64,000 nt of DNA from Drosophila persimilis. Lineage: Eukaryota; Arthropoda; Insecta; Diptera; Drosophilidae. Numbering within the stretch: the stretch's first letter is position 1; the number at the start of each line of letters is the position of its first letter. The notes beneath the pieces are model-generated. The model searched no databases and was not told where the DNA came from. It worked only from the letters and a program-made list of their open reading frames with translations. Shown one piece after another: positions 8,084-18,397 of the stretch. The translations under genes were made by a program, and so were the position numbers. The stretch is from NCBI RefSeq assembly GCF_003286085.1, contig NW_020825294.1:4960001-5024000 (forward strand), given 5' to 3'.

Positions 8084-10078
8084 ATGGGGATACTTGGGGG
8101 GGCTGAACTCCCTGTCGCGCCTTGGCATCGGGGCTTGTCGCTGGCACAGATCAAGGCGGCCAGCGATCTACAGACTGAACTGAAACTGGACCTGGAGGAG
8201 GCGACCACGCACCGGGTGCACGATTGCCTGCTTCGCCTGGGCGTTTGTGTCCAGTTCGATTGTTGTCGCTTGAACAAGATGATTGAGCTCAGTCAGGGTG
8301 ACAATTTGGCGTTTCTATATTTTCTGTATACGATGGAGTACCAATCGGACTGCCCGCATAAGAAGTACACACTTAATGAACAGATCGTTCTGTCGGCCAT
8401 CGCGTACTTGGATATGCCGGCCACTATTGAGGCCTTGGAGAAAATACTTCCGATTCCCGAGAAGCGTTTGAAGACAGGTCCTTCAAAGCCGAATCCCAAC
8501 GAAAAAAAATGCAAAGAAAACATCAAGCTGGGTACTAAAGTACTACCCTACTTTGAAAAGCAGCGAAGACCCAAGAGGAAACGTAAATATTTCCATTCAA
8601 CACCGCACGCCTACGAGGCGGGCATTCCGAACGAATCAAAGGACTCTGAAGACCCGGATTACCGCTGGTTTGCCGACTACGAATTCCATCCGTCCAGGCG
8701 TATTGTCAAATCCGTAATTAGCCAAGAGATTGTCAAGCTCTTCGATAGAATAGACGAGGTTCGGCAGGGTCCTGAAGCAGATCGCCAGAATATGTGTAAA
8801 TATCATCAGGAGAGTCGTTCGCTGGAGCGGGAATCGTATGTGGATAGGCAGCGTAAGCAATGCCTGGCCATGCTTGACGTGGACCAAGAGCGAAAGTTGG
8901 TGAGTGGAAAGGTTCTCCACCTATACATACATATATCATATCCAATATCCTTGCCCATTCCACAGCTAACGAGACAACGTATTGCTAAGCAACTGCAGCG
9001 CGATGTGGATCGATACATCCAAAAGTTTGGCAATAATCGCTGGAGTCCCGGCGTGCCAGCGTTTCGGCAAATCGGATGCTCCGCCTGCCGGCTACTGGGT
9101 CCGGCACCCCTTCCCGTTATGGTCCTGGACAATGCGGGGGAAGAGTACTGTAAGCCTTGGCCGAAGTTGGACGGCAGCTGTGACCAAATGCTGCGGCTCA
9201 GCGGCGGGCAAGATTGTAGGCGACCCACAAAAGAGAGAACCACCACAAAGGGGAACTATTTCCAAGCCCCTAAGCTGCATGCGCCCTATATATTCGACTA
9301 TATAGGACTGTTTGGCAGATACGACCAGATGTCTTTGGATGCTGGAAAGTGCATTGGTGGCGCCGTGCTAAAAGCCCTTCAAGAGGATGATGGCAGGGAA
9401 ATAAAGGAGCCAATTATAGTCAAACGGTGGCATATAAACGATGCCGTCAACCAATGTGTGAGGAGAATCTATGAAAGAAGTCTGGCGGCCTTTAAATTCT
9501 GCCCTGAACCAAAGGAGCGTCTCAGTTACAAGGGAAAAAGTCATTTCGATCCCGATGATGAGGTTTTTATGGACCACATGCTGTCGGATGCCTTCAAGAT
9601 ACTCAAAAAGAACAAGAAACTCGTCCTGGCTACTCTATACAATGGTCATCAGGTGCCGGAGCTACGCGAATGGATAAGGCGGCGCTACGGCAAACGCTAT
9701 ACGGTGGCGACGAGGTCCGAGCTGTGTGATACGTGGCAGAAAATGAGGAATTTGTCGGAGATGCACCATGAGCTGTACACTATTTTAATGGGACACTCGA
9801 AAACCAGAGAGAAGCATGAAATAAGCAATGCACATTATGACCTTTTCTTGGCAAGGGCACAGAAGTTTCAGGCCTGCTTCAAGGATCACGTCAACGAGAT
9901 AGTCATGGAACGGACGCGCCTCTGCTGGCGGGCCATGAACTATCTACGCACCAAAAACTATACGGGTCTGCAGCAGACCTTCTTCTCGTATATGCCGAGT
10001 ACAGCCTGTGCGAAGGCTCCTCTAGTGACAAATACCAGAACACCGCATGGAAGATGTGGCAGATCACTTGGCAAATGA
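8084..10078 (+). CDS. Unrecognised basic protein of about 640 aa; 3' end probably frameshifted
   Basis: The first ATG of the open frame is at 8084. I read two exons, 8084-8899 and 8966-10078 (642 aa). The 66 bp between them has a GTGAGT donor and CCACAG acceptor, a multiple of three with no stop, so it can also be read through. The protein is rich in Lys/Arg and aromatic residues, with no signal peptide or membrane segment. It opens with Leu-rich helices (about 1-90) and has conserved-looking blocks such as NNRWSPGVP, WPKLDGSCD, HAPYIFDYIGLFGRY and RWHINDAVNQC. I do not know the family. After codon TCG at about 9986-9988 a TATA duplet precedes a different frame that stays open to a TGA at 10087-10089 and reads more like protein (aromatic and polar residues such as YAEYSLCEG and WKMWQITWQ). 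This suggests a 2-bp insertion that changed the last ~30 residues. Confidence 0.7.
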   Translation: MGILGGAELPVAPWHRGLSLAQIKAASDLQTELKLDLEEATTHRVHDCLLRLGVCVQFDCCRLNKMIELSQGDNLAFLYFLYTMEYQSDCPHKKYTLNEQIVLSAIAYLDMPATIEALEKILPIPEKRLKTGPSKPNPNEKKCKENIKLGTKVLPYFEKQRRPKRKRKYFHSTPHAYEAGIPNESKDSEDPDYRWFADYEFHPSRRIVKSVISQEIVKLFDRIDEVRQGPEADRQNMCKYHQESRSLERESYVDRQRKQCLAMLDVDQERKLVSGKVLHLYIHISYPISLPIPQLTRQRIAKQLQRDVDRYIQKFGNNRWSPGVPAFRQIGCSACRLLGPAPLPVMVLDNAGEEYCKPWPKLDGSCDQMLRLSGGQDCRRPTKERTTTKGNYFQAPKLHAPYIFDYIGLFGRYDQMSLDAGKCIGGAVLKALQEDDGREIKEPIIVKRWHINDAVNQCVRRIYERSLAAFKFCPEPKERLSYKGKSHFDPDDEVFMDHMLSDAFKILKKNKKLVLATLYNGHQVPELREWIRRRYGKRYTVATRSELCDTWQKMRNLSEMHHELYTILMGHSKTREKHEISNAHYDLFLARAQKFQACFKDHVNEIVMERTRLCWRAMNYLRTKNYTGLQQTFFSYMPSTACAKAPLVTNTRTPHGRCGRSLGK

Positions 10079-10089
10079 ATATCGCCTGA

Positions 10090-11040
10090 ATTAATGGACA
10101 ATACAATGGATCAAGTGAAAGTTATTTCTCACTTGAATGGCATTGTTCCTTAATTTAGACAAATATTGACCAAATAACAAACAAAAATGTAGAAGAATAT
10201 CGCTGTATTCATGAACAATCTAATGGAAATGTTGGTAAACTTTGCATTGCATTGCTCATGAATTGCGAGACATTCTTTTTTTTATCAAATTTACTATAAC
10301 TATTAAATATTGGACTTAAACAAAATTTGGTAAAGCTTTGTATAACTTTTTTCATTTTATTTTTATGAAATAAATGACATTGCAATTGAATATACATAGC
10401 TATTTATTAGGTGTAAATTATAAAACAGCATGAAAAACTTAAATCATTATAGTGTATAATATTTAATTAATTTAATTAAAAGTATAGCCCTTTAAAAAAA
10501 AACTGGTGAACGGCTTTCTCTTGTGCCAGCCGCTCGTTTATGTGTTCCATCCTTGTCTAGGGGAGTGCTAACTTGCTCTCCTTCCAAACAACACGCTAAT
10601 GTTCGACGGGCAACGCGTTTATATACGGCCATACCCGAGAAAAAAGACTTGGGAATTATAAGCGCAAGTGCATACATTTTCAGCTGGAAGAACTCTAGCT
10701 CAAGATTTCATCCGGGGCTGTTATTTGAAGGCATTTAGTATGGAAAAAGTTCTTGGGAATTACAGGCTCACAATCAAACAAATCTTTTTTAAAGAATTCC
10801 AGTTAATTGAAAGTTTTTTTTGTTGTTTTTTAACTCGACTAATTATAGCTTGTATATTTTATGTGCAACCTAACATTGACACTGAAATTAATTGTTTTGA
10901 TTGACTTCCCGTTTAGGGGACCTGCAACGTGACATGACCGACAGACCTACCTCACACAAGGGCCATCAATGATTAACCATATGACCACGTCTTAATATCC
11001 AAAAATTAACCAACCCAACCACGTAGCCCTAGTCCCAGCA
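10090..11040. other. Intergenic, no gene seen
   Basis: Roughly 950 bp. AT-rich tracts surround a less AT-rich patch at 10500-10740 that is open in one plus frame but has no recognisable motif. It ends at the TATA box at 11041. Confidence 0.45.
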
Positions 11041-11047
11041 TATAAAT
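11041..11047 (+). promoter_or_regulatory. TATA box of Pro-rich secreted protein gene
   Basis: TATAAATAGG, a strong TATA match about 98 bp upstream of the ATG at 11139; the start site should lie near 11071. Confidence 0.7.
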
Positions 11048-11138
11048 AGGCAAGTTTCCAGCACAAAATTATCAAATCATCGAATAGTTGTTCAACAGTT
11101 TGGTTGTCTACCAAATCGAAATCATTACTAGAAGTACC

Positions 11139-11573
11139 ATGTGCAGTTACGCCAAGAATGTATGTTCCTTGCTGGTCCTGATGCTGGCTCTTGGGATGAT
11201 TGGAGCTCAGCCAGCTAGATCAACCAAGCGGCTACAAAAACAGCAGGCGGCACCCTACCCATCCGCCGAGGAGCTCAAACCGGAGATACCCTTCGAGGAG
11301 GGAGTGCCCGACCAGACCTATGGACCCCCGGATCTAACTTATGGCCCCCCACCAACCGACCAAGTGGAGCAGCTGCCCAGCGCTGATGAGCCGCAGGACT
11401 TTACACCCGATCCGGATGCAGAAGAGGTGCAACCTATCGACCAGGCACCGGCACGTCTCAGTAAGCAGCTCAGACGTCAGCCCCAGCTTCAACGATTGGT
11501 TTTACTCTCCGAGAGGCCCTTGAGACTGGTTAACCCACAAACAGTGGCTGTTCGCGTTCCTGTACTGTGGTAG
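11139..11573 (+). CDS. Small secreted Pro/Glu-rich protein with TYGPP motifs, function unknown
   Basis: Single exon of 144 aa. The ATG at 11139 is chosen because it begins a signal peptide (VCSLLVLMLALGMIGAQ) and fits the TATA box; codons upstream have no ATG of their own. The mature region is acidic and Pro-rich with two near-repeats (QTYGPP and LTYGPP), then a basic tail (KQLRRQPQLQR). TYGPP-like motifs occur in several insect cuticular and extracellular proteins, so an extracellular structural role is plausible but unproven. An ATTAAA at 11650-11655 may be its poly(A) signal. Confidence 0.7.
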   Translation: MCSYAKNVCSLLVLMLALGMIGAQPARSTKRLQKQQAAPYPSAEELKPEIPFEEGVPDQTYGPPDLTYGPPPTDQVEQLPSADEPQDFTPDPDAEEVQPIDQAPARLSKQLRRQPQLQRLVLLSERPLRLVNPQTVAVRVPVLW

Positions 11574-12213
11574 AGATATGAAAGAACAGTCGTGATATTG
11601 GTTTTTATAAACATTACATTAATTATTGTCTTTTGTTACTGCTTGAACAATTAAAGAACATTTTGTGGATACACCGAATACATATGTATATACAGAAGAT
11701 TTGGGGGACCCTTTATGGAGTATATAATAACGATAAAAGTATGTGGTTAGGCTATAGCTAAAGTTCGTTTCTGGTAAATTCTTAGCCGTTGTTTTGGAAA
11801 GATCTACACCGATCCGGCCTAGACTACTGCGGATCCATAGTAAAGTCTAAACAATAATTTATTTAAGAATACTACGAGAAAAAATCACTTTTGGCATTGT
11901 GCGCGGCGCGGTCCTCGAATAAAATCCTCCTTTAAACTGTAAAACTAAATCAAGAAAAAACTACATATATGTAAAATTGTATACTTAAAATGCTAGTTAT
12001 TGTCTGGTACAAGAATTGTAGCTAATGGATAACACAGAATTGCAACTGATTCGTGGACAAAAAATAAATAAAATAAAATTTGAGCACCGCCACTGTGCTC
12101 GATGCACGTTTTAAAAAAGGGGGCAAACAACCTAATTATATAAATATTCGTAGAGTTCGCGACTGCTACGTAAAGCCTTCGACATTCGTAAATTCGCACA
12201 CACTTTTCCCTGT
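11574..12213. other. Convergent intergenic region
   Basis: Holds the 3' UTRs of the Pro-rich gene (plus) and the amino-acid transporter (minus). A minus-strand AATAAA lies at 11858-11863, and AATAAA copies on the plus strand at about 12060-12080. Nothing else is seen. Confidence 0.5.
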
Positions 12214-13868
12214 TTAATGAGTTCTATCGTTTAAAATTTGAGCCAGGCTTGCCCAAGTGCCGAAGACAAAGCCACATAGTCCAAAGATCAGGATAAGGAA
12301 GTCCTTCCATAGCATCCAATTGTAGCGGCCATAGCCCACATGATAGTACGTAATAATTTCAATAATTGGCGGCGCAATGAGAGCCAATGCAGAGCTGCTG
12401 ACGGCTCCCACCAACGAAATAATAGAGCCCAGATTGGGAATGCAGGTGGCCAACAGAACTGTGTAAGGAATAAACAGAATATATTAGAAGGGGAACCATC
12501 AAGCAAAGATTTCTATTTATACGTACAAGTAAAAGTGACCAGCACTGTTCGTAAGATAGTCGCTGCCAAGTCCTTGGCCCGCGTAGTGTCAAAATGGCTG
12601 CGAACGAACGGCTCTACAATATTAACGGGCACATAAAACTGAAGCGTATACGAGAGGAAGATGGCCACGGCCATGGTAAGTCGCACCAGCTGCGAGAGGC
12701 TGAAAGATTAAGAGTATAAGAGATGTGTGTAATGAAGGAATTGTGAATGGAAAGTTTTTCAACTCACGCATCGCCTTGCGGCAGATTAAGTGTAATGCTG
12801 CCCTTGACGTCTTCGCCGTACTTCAGGTAGCCAAAGAAGCCCACAGATGTGTACAGACAGGCGACGATTACCATGCCCGTGTTGAGAACGCCCCTGGTAC
12901 CGCCAAAGTCGTCGGGTGTTCGCATATTGTTCTCAAGCGGCAGCACCACACCGATGCCCTCAAAGGCGTATATGGCTGTTCCAAAGTAGAGGGGCAGCGT
13001 GGCCCATGTACCTATCGGCTTGACCGTGTGCACGTCGGGCAGATCGTGCAGCATGTACGAGAAGGTTATGGCCAGTCCGGCCACCGTTAGTAGCGCCGCA
13101 ATGAGGGAAACGGGAGTCAGATACTTGAGGTTCCGCACCAGGTTCAGCACAATCATAGGCATCAGCATAATCAACAAATATATGTGCACATTGATCTTAT
13201 AGTAGTGATCCATCACATCCTTGATGTTCAGCGCCACAAACAGAAAGTACACGCAGCAGAACCCAATCTGTGTGATGAACAGAAACGTGGTAACGATCCG
13301 CCTGGCCAGTAGAGAGTATCGCCGCAGACCCAACGGTCCCGTCTCGAAGCTGCAGTAGGCCACATCTGAAAAGTCCAGGGCCGGCTGCTGCAGCCGCCGG
13401 CACAGCTCGTGGGAGCAGTTGACCAGCATGTGCATGCAGTGCGTGCAAATGGCTCCCATAATTAGCGTGCCAAAGAGACCCACATAGAGACCGGCATTCT
13501 TGAAGGCGTCCGGCATGGCCAGAATGCCAGTGCCAATGTTTCCCTTCAGCAGATGCACCAGTGTCTCCGAGTTGGATGTCGGATGTTCCAGGGTGCGATG
13601 GAGAGAGGGATTATAGCTGCCCTTGTCCACAGCCGCCTGATCTTCGTCTCCGGATCCCGAGGCCGAGGCTGCCGCATGCACTGTGGGGGTGAACTCTTTA
13701 TTCGAACCATTGCACCTTCAACAAGCACTTACCTGCTATGCTGTCCTCGCTGTGGACATTAACGAGCGTGTTGTCAGGCGGCGAGCTGCGGGCCGGTCGT
13801 GCTGGTCCCCGGCTAGCCTCATAGTCCGATGCATCGCTTTGGAGCAGCAACGGTTGGCGTTCCGTCAT
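12214..13868 (-). CDS. Proton-coupled amino-acid transporter, SLC36/PAT type
   Basis: Four coding exons on the minus strand, 13868-13733, 13680-12768, 12699-12527 and 12458-12214; donors GTAAGT, GTGAGT and GTACGT and the phases all agree, giving 488 aa. A hydrophilic N-terminus of about 80 residues precedes about ten membrane segments. The first carries the family signature HLLKGNIGTGILAMP, and a later block reads IYAFEGIGVVLPLENNM, both typical of eukaryotic SLC36/AAAP carriers that move small amino acids with protons across lysosomal or plasma membranes. From memory it corresponds to D. melanogaster CG13384. The frame stays open 36 bp upstream of the ATG to a splice acceptor (TTTTAG, exon from 13904), so a spliced 5' exon exists and an isoform with a longer N-terminus is possible. 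Confidence 0.93.
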
Positions 13869-15697
13869 CTTTTTCTTGCGTGCCGCACCCTCCGGAATCG
13901 GAATCTAAAAGAGATGTACGAATTGATGCTTTGATCAATTAAGAGCGACTGGGAATAGATGTGTACATGTATTCTCCGCGGCCGCACAGATCGCACTGAA
14001 CCTCTATGCGTTAACGATGCCCGCTTTTCGACTTGTAAAATTTTCCGCTGACTCAGTTTTTCCACTAGTCCCCGATTTCCAATGCGTGCATACGAGTAAT
14101 AACAAATTTCTGATAGTGCAGACAGACAGAAGCGCGTCCCAGTCCCACGCAGCGGAGGGAGTGGAAAATTTCGAGGCAGAGGAAGCAGATAGTCAGACAC
14201 TCAGCCGCAGCCTTGGACTTGACTCGACTCGAAGTTCGACCTGATATAAAAACATTTAAATGTAACGCAAGCCTCCGTCCCATCCATACATCCACAAATC
14301 GATATCAAATTTTCGAGTCCAGTGACTCACTTTCGTATAGCTCCCAAGCTCGAAAACACAAAAACAAGCTCTACAGAGGGCGCGATAAGACCTACATATC
14401 ATCAAGCTCGCCACCGATCATAATACTATGCATCAGAATACCACAATTATATAATATATATCCAAACAAGTTATCAAATATCCACCCATATTTTTCTCAT
14501 TGTTGATACAGCAGTAATTTTCTCGTACAATTTCTGTCACTAAGCGAAATTGAATACTTCCGAAGAAGTATATTACAAGCGAGGTGTGATTTATAAGAGT
14601 TCAAAACAGAAGATAGTCCACTATAGTATAAAGTATATAACAAGCACTTGCCAAAAGGTCTATTCTATCAGAGATTTTGATACACAATAGATTTAGATAT
14701 AGTAAAAGTGGGTGAAGTAAGTACTTGTATCTTTCCAGGTCTACAACTTTATCGCTAGACTGGGTGCTGCTTTTTCTAACATCTCTCTCATAATTAAACT
14801 AAGCTTTGTTTGTGCACCATAAAGAATAGCAAACAAAGCATAAATCATCTTAAATAAAAGGTGCTTGGTGGTTATATCCTCTTATCTTCACCGGACCTTG
14901 CACCACCACCGACTTGCACAATAAAACGTTAAGCAATTATAAAGATATGCATGTAATAACATTTTTTCACTTACGGATAATAAGTCACAAAATATTGGGA
15001 ATGCACAGTAGTTATTGTGGAATTATTGGAACTAAAACTGTAAGAAATCATAATAAACAGAATGAAAATCAACTGAAAATGGAAAAATTCCCATATAAAT
15101 TCATGCAAAATGTATATGTACATACTCGTATATGTATGTATTTTCTACCTGTTGAAGGTTGGTTAATGGTGTCAAGTCCTCCATTGATTTTTCTTCTTGA
15201 CACTGACAATGAAAGCGGTGCAGAAGACACGAGACGAGACCCAATCCTGCGAAGGTCACAGCGTCGATGCGCAAGTGTACAACTTGTATCTGGGTGCAAA
15301 ATCAAATTAAAATTGAAGTACTCCCAGATTGCATGCACATGTGTGGGGTGTTTAGGTGCAGAGAGGCATGCGTGTGCTAGCAGCGGGTGTATTTCGCGCG
15401 ATTGTGCCACCTAGCTGTGGTGTGCGAAATTGATGTGAATCTGTGAAACAAGCAACAAGAAAGCAACAACAATGATTCACGTTGTCATCCCACTACGCCT
15501 TCATTCATGGACACTTTTCTCCTGATAACAGCTTCCAATTCTTTTCCACGCTAACAGTCAACAGCCTGTTGCAACATCAGTGCATGTTTTGTTATTGTCA
15601 TTAGGCACACGTTACGATCTGTTTTGAATCAGTTTACATTAAATATTATACCTGCGACCGAATTAGCCAATTGTGACCCGACTGTCGACAGCGGATC

Positions 15698-15705
15698 TAT
15701 CGATA
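15698..15705. promoter_or_regulatory. DRE (TATCGATA)
   Basis: Perfect palindromic DRE, the binding site of DREF/BEAF-type factors, about 550 bp upstream of Dad1. Housekeeping promoters and boundaries in flies often carry it. Confidence 0.5.
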
Positions 15706-15924
15706 AGACAGTGTAAGAAATATATCGTCTCATTTTCGAAATTTATGTTAAATATTCCGAAGAACCGCGGAAAATAATGCTAGTTATAATTGCACTAGTA
15801 GGTCCTTTCTATCCTTCAGTTTTACTTAAAAAAAACACGATGTCTTTCACCAAAACTGTGTTAAATTCATAATTTTCGTTAAGTGTATTTTAATACCCTG
15901 TGGTCCAACAAATTCATCTATTTG

Positions 15925-16050
15925 ATATTCGGTGTAATATTGCTAGCTACCTAGGACCCTTAGCCGTGAAGACATATTTTTATCCAATTGATAGATCAAT
16001 TCTCGGTAAGATTGGCCAACTTTAAGGACTTCCTTTTATTGGATTGTTTA
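15925..16050 (+). repeat. Diverged copy of the dispersed repeat seen at 25.4-26.3 kb
   Basis: Carries the same order of words as the copies at 25441-26300: GATxAATCAATT-like core, AAGATTGGCCA, then AGGACTTCC/TTTTATTG. The match is imperfect but extends over about 100 bp. Confidence 0.45.
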
Positions 16051-16127
16051 TAAAATAAGGTTTAAGTCAAAGCATAAAATGTTAGTGTGTGTAACCATCG
16101 ATCGTTGAACCATCAATATATCGCCCC

Positions 16128-16135
16128 ATCGATAT
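16128..16135. promoter_or_regulatory. DRE-like site at Dad1
   Basis: ATCGATAT about 120 bp upstream of the Dad1 ATG, among several ATCGAT repeats. Likely part of the Dad1 promoter. Confidence 0.45.
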
Positions 16136-16252
16136 AATCGAAAGTGCCATCTTTTGTCAGCTCTATTCGTGACGTGTCTGGGCGAATCTTGTACAATTTT
16201 CGACTTTTTCGCCTCAATTTCCCGAAATAAATACATTAAAAACGGCAGAAAG

Positions 16253-16594
16253 ATGGTGGTCGAAATCACCGGCGTCATATCGAAGTTCTACAACGACTAT
16301 GTGCAGAACACGACAAAGAAACTCAAGCTGGTGGACATCTACCTGTGCTACATACTGCTGACCGGCATCATTCAGTTTGTTTACTGCTGCCTGGTGGGCA
16401 CCTTCCCGTTCAACTCGTTCCTGTCCGGCTTCATCAGTACCGTCAGTTGCTTCGTCCTGGGAGTGTGTCTCCGTCTCCAGGCCAATCCGCAGAACAAGGC
16501 CGTGTTCGCAGGCATCTCACCGGAGCGCGGCTTTGCTGACTTCATCTTTGCCCATGTGATTCTGCATTTGGTGGTGATGAACTTTATTGGTTAA
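16253..16594 (+). CDS. Dad1: Dad1, subunit of the oligosaccharyltransferase complex
   Basis: Intronless 113-aa protein, the same length as human DAD1. The ATG at 16253 is used because the frame upstream of it has no ATG and lies in the leader. DAD1/OST2 is a small ER membrane subunit of oligosaccharyltransferase, which transfers the preassembled glycan to Asn-X-Ser/Thr of nascent proteins; its loss triggers apoptosis. Three hydrophobic segments are visible (about residues 30-50, 54-76 and 95-112), and the family blocks [23 protein letters not shown] and [36 protein letters not shown] (described in parts: [21 protein letters not shown]) are intact. DRE-like sites upstream suit constitutive expression. 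It converges with the minus-strand gene ending at 16664, only 69 bp away. Confidence 0.97.
   Translation: MVVEITGVISKFYNDYVQNTTKKLKLVDIYLCYILLTGIIQFVYCCLVGTFPFNSFLSGFISTVSCFVLGVCLRLQANPQNKAVFAGISPERGFADFIFAHVILHLVVMNFIG
16583..16588 (-). terminator. Candidate poly(A) signal of the minus gene, inside Dad1 coding sequence
   Basis: AATAAA on the minus strand about 75 bp beyond the stop of the gene at 16664. It falls in the last codons of Dad1, so the two transcripts probably overlap at their 3' ends. Confidence 0.45.
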
Positions 16595-16649
16595 ATGGAC
16601 GAAAATAACATTTGTACTGCTACCATTCGCATATATTAATGAATCGTAA

Positions 16650-16655
16650 AATAAA
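16650..16655 (+). terminator. Poly(A) signal of Dad1
   Basis: AATAAA 55 bp after the Dad1 stop and 9 bp before the stop of the convergent gene. Confidence 0.6.
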
Positions 16656-16663
16656 TTATAACT

Positions 16664-17224
16664 TTATTTGAAGAGTTTCTTGTACGCCTCGAGAAAGTTG
16701 AACGGTTCGGGTTTAAACTCCAAATGAAGCTCGGGGTCGGGTATATTCAATTGTTTGGGCGCTATTGGCTGCACGTAGTCCTCAAGTTCCGGCTCTGCTG
16801 TCTTTGCTCTATTCTCCTTTGACGGCTTGCGTGCTATCTTCTTGGGCGGCAGTATCGAGTCGTTGACATTTAAAGGAACCAAACCCTTGAACACTGCTTG
16901 GTGTGGTAGAAAGTTCATCTTTTGGGTAACCTTTGAGAATTTTGACCATTTACTACGTTGCTATTGATACTGTTTTATGATACTCACCTTTGGAGCCAGT
17001 GCAGCCTGACTCTGCGGCGTGAGCTCCAATTCATCAATGGCACACAAAATATCTTTTGTGATTCGTATTATTTCGTCCTGCGGGCGCACAGAAGAATTTA
17101 AAGTAGGAGTAGCCAACACATTGTTTGACCCAACGGCAGCGTGTGGACGGTCGGCTGCCTCGGCGCGAGCAGCCACTGGGTTTTTTGGATTTGGAGTAAC
17201 TCGAGATTTTTGATTTCGAGGCAT
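16664..17224 (-). CDS. Small basic protein of about 165 aa, function unknown
   Basis: Two minus-strand exons, 17224-16988 (GTGAGT donor after a Lys codon, phase 0) and one ending at the stop at 16664. The acceptor is uncertain: AAAAG before 16918 or CAAAG before 16930 both keep the frame and change the product by four residues (163 or 167 aa). The protein is hydrophilic and rich in Pro, Lys and Ala, with a short helical block (EIIRITKDILCAIDELELTP, about 50-70) and a C-terminal PEPFNFLEAYKKLFK helix. I recognise no domain; from memory it sits where D. melanogaster CG13392 does. It is divergent from the TMEM126-like gene (155 bp apart). Confidence 0.75.
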
Positions 17225-17379
17225 TTTTAAAACAAGAAGTAAAACTACTTTTCCAAAGGTCCAAAGATTTACAGATTTTACAACACTAACGACACCGGTT
17301 TCTATGCTTTACAGCACTGACAAAACCTTCTGCAACAGCTCTTATACGTCGCTAATTTATTTTTATTTATTAAAATAAA
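17225..17379. promoter_or_regulatory. 155-bp bidirectional promoter
   Basis: The ATGs of the unknown minus gene and the TMEM126-like plus gene are only 155 bp apart, so both promoters and leaders must fit here. No TATA box is evident, which fits housekeeping genes. Confidence 0.55.
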
Positions 17380-18112
17380 ATGGCACTGTCTCGTGCCAAG
17401 CCCGAGCAACTGCCAAAAGATGCTGTTATGATCTCCGAAGATCAAGCTTTAAAGTACCAATGGAAGATAATAACAGCCTGGGACAAGTTTGGAGAGGTGT
17501 ACGTATGAACCACACATGTTACCGCTTACCTAACAGCTAAACAAAACCCTTCTTTACAGATGGTCTCTGCGCTATGCGCCTGGGATTCTAAGTGCTATGG
17601 CTGCTGCAACGGGCGCCTATATCAATAATCACTACCGGACCAAACTTCGGCTCGGCAGCCATGGACGGCTGTCCAGTTATATGCCAATTGTTGTTGTACC
17701 CGCCATATTCACCATGCTCACGCACAAGTTCTTCATACAGCGACCCATACTACTGGATCCGCTGGGCGAGTGTCCGATTTGCAGACAAGTACGGAGTGCA
17801 GCGTTCCAAGCCAGCCTGGGAATCGTTTATCCAACGATACTGGCGCCCTTTGCAGCATTTATGTTTGCCACCCGTTGTTACACATACCGGCTACCTTCGA
17901 TTACGGAGAGCCCCAAAGAAGTGTTCATGCTGTGGCGACAGTTTACGCGTCCCATTGTACCTTCACTGACCGCTATTATAGCCTTCCAGGCTTTCCTGGC
18001 CATGTATTTGACATACAAGCAGGAAAAGCAGAACTTCAGTGTGATGCTGCGTATGAAGGAGATTGAATATCAGCTGGAACAGGACCACATGCCACAGCGA
18101 ATCGACTTTTAA
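17380..18112 (+). CDS. TMEM126-like mitochondrial inner-membrane protein
   Basis: Two exons, 17380-17498 and 17560-18112, give 223 aa. The first donor (GTACGT, phase 2) is chosen because the neighbouring GT at 17497 breaks the frame. The protein has several hydrophobic segments (about residues 45-65, 80-100, 125-150 and 175-195) and the TMEM126 hallmark of a short cysteine pair after the second segment (DPLGECPICRQVR), with a following Ala/Gly-rich segment. The family in mammals (TMEM126A/B) acts in assembly of respiratory complex I in the inner membrane. Length is in the range of human TMEM126B (230). Function in the fly is inferred from the family. Confidence 0.85.
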
Positions 18113-18377
18113 GCGCAGTTCATTAACCCATTACGGGCCGCCACTCTTGAAAAGCTCGCTACTCCAGTTTAAGTTTTTCCACATAAAAATATAATTGCAT
18201 ATTCGGTGCATTCAAATATCAGTTTTAATTTTCATTAGACTAAGTTTGTGGTAGTTTTCTATTGCACAAAGTACGTCCGAAACTGTATAAAACAACTGCT
18301 GCTTCTTGTAGATGGCCATTGACCCTCAATGGGTTAAGTGGGTGACGGTATTCCATCGGTATGTTTTTAAAATTAGA

Positions 18378-18397
18378 CGGTATATTTCGGTATATTC
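18378..18397 (+). promoter_or_regulatory. Tandem Motif 6-like sites upstream of AlaRS
   Basis: Two adjacent GGTATATT-type words match Drosophila core-promoter Motif 6. The surrounding bases, read on the minus strand, match the tail of the promoter cassette at 25.3 kb. They lie about 350 bp upstream of the AlaRS ATG. Confidence 0.4.

Larger units (their letters stand above)
13869..16252. other. Intergenic between amino-acid transporter and Dad1
   Basis: About 2.4 kb. The left part should hold the transporter's 5' UTR exon(s) and promoter (the acceptor at 13905-13906 implies at least one). The right part has DRE-type sites near Dad1 and a diverged repeat at about 15925-16050. No protein gene is supported; the open frames at 14914-15414 lack coding character. 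Confidence 0.5.

Noticed and set aside
10523-10738. Small open frame in a less AT-rich patch
   Set aside because: No similarity I recognise, no promoter or poly(A) signal in a fitting place.
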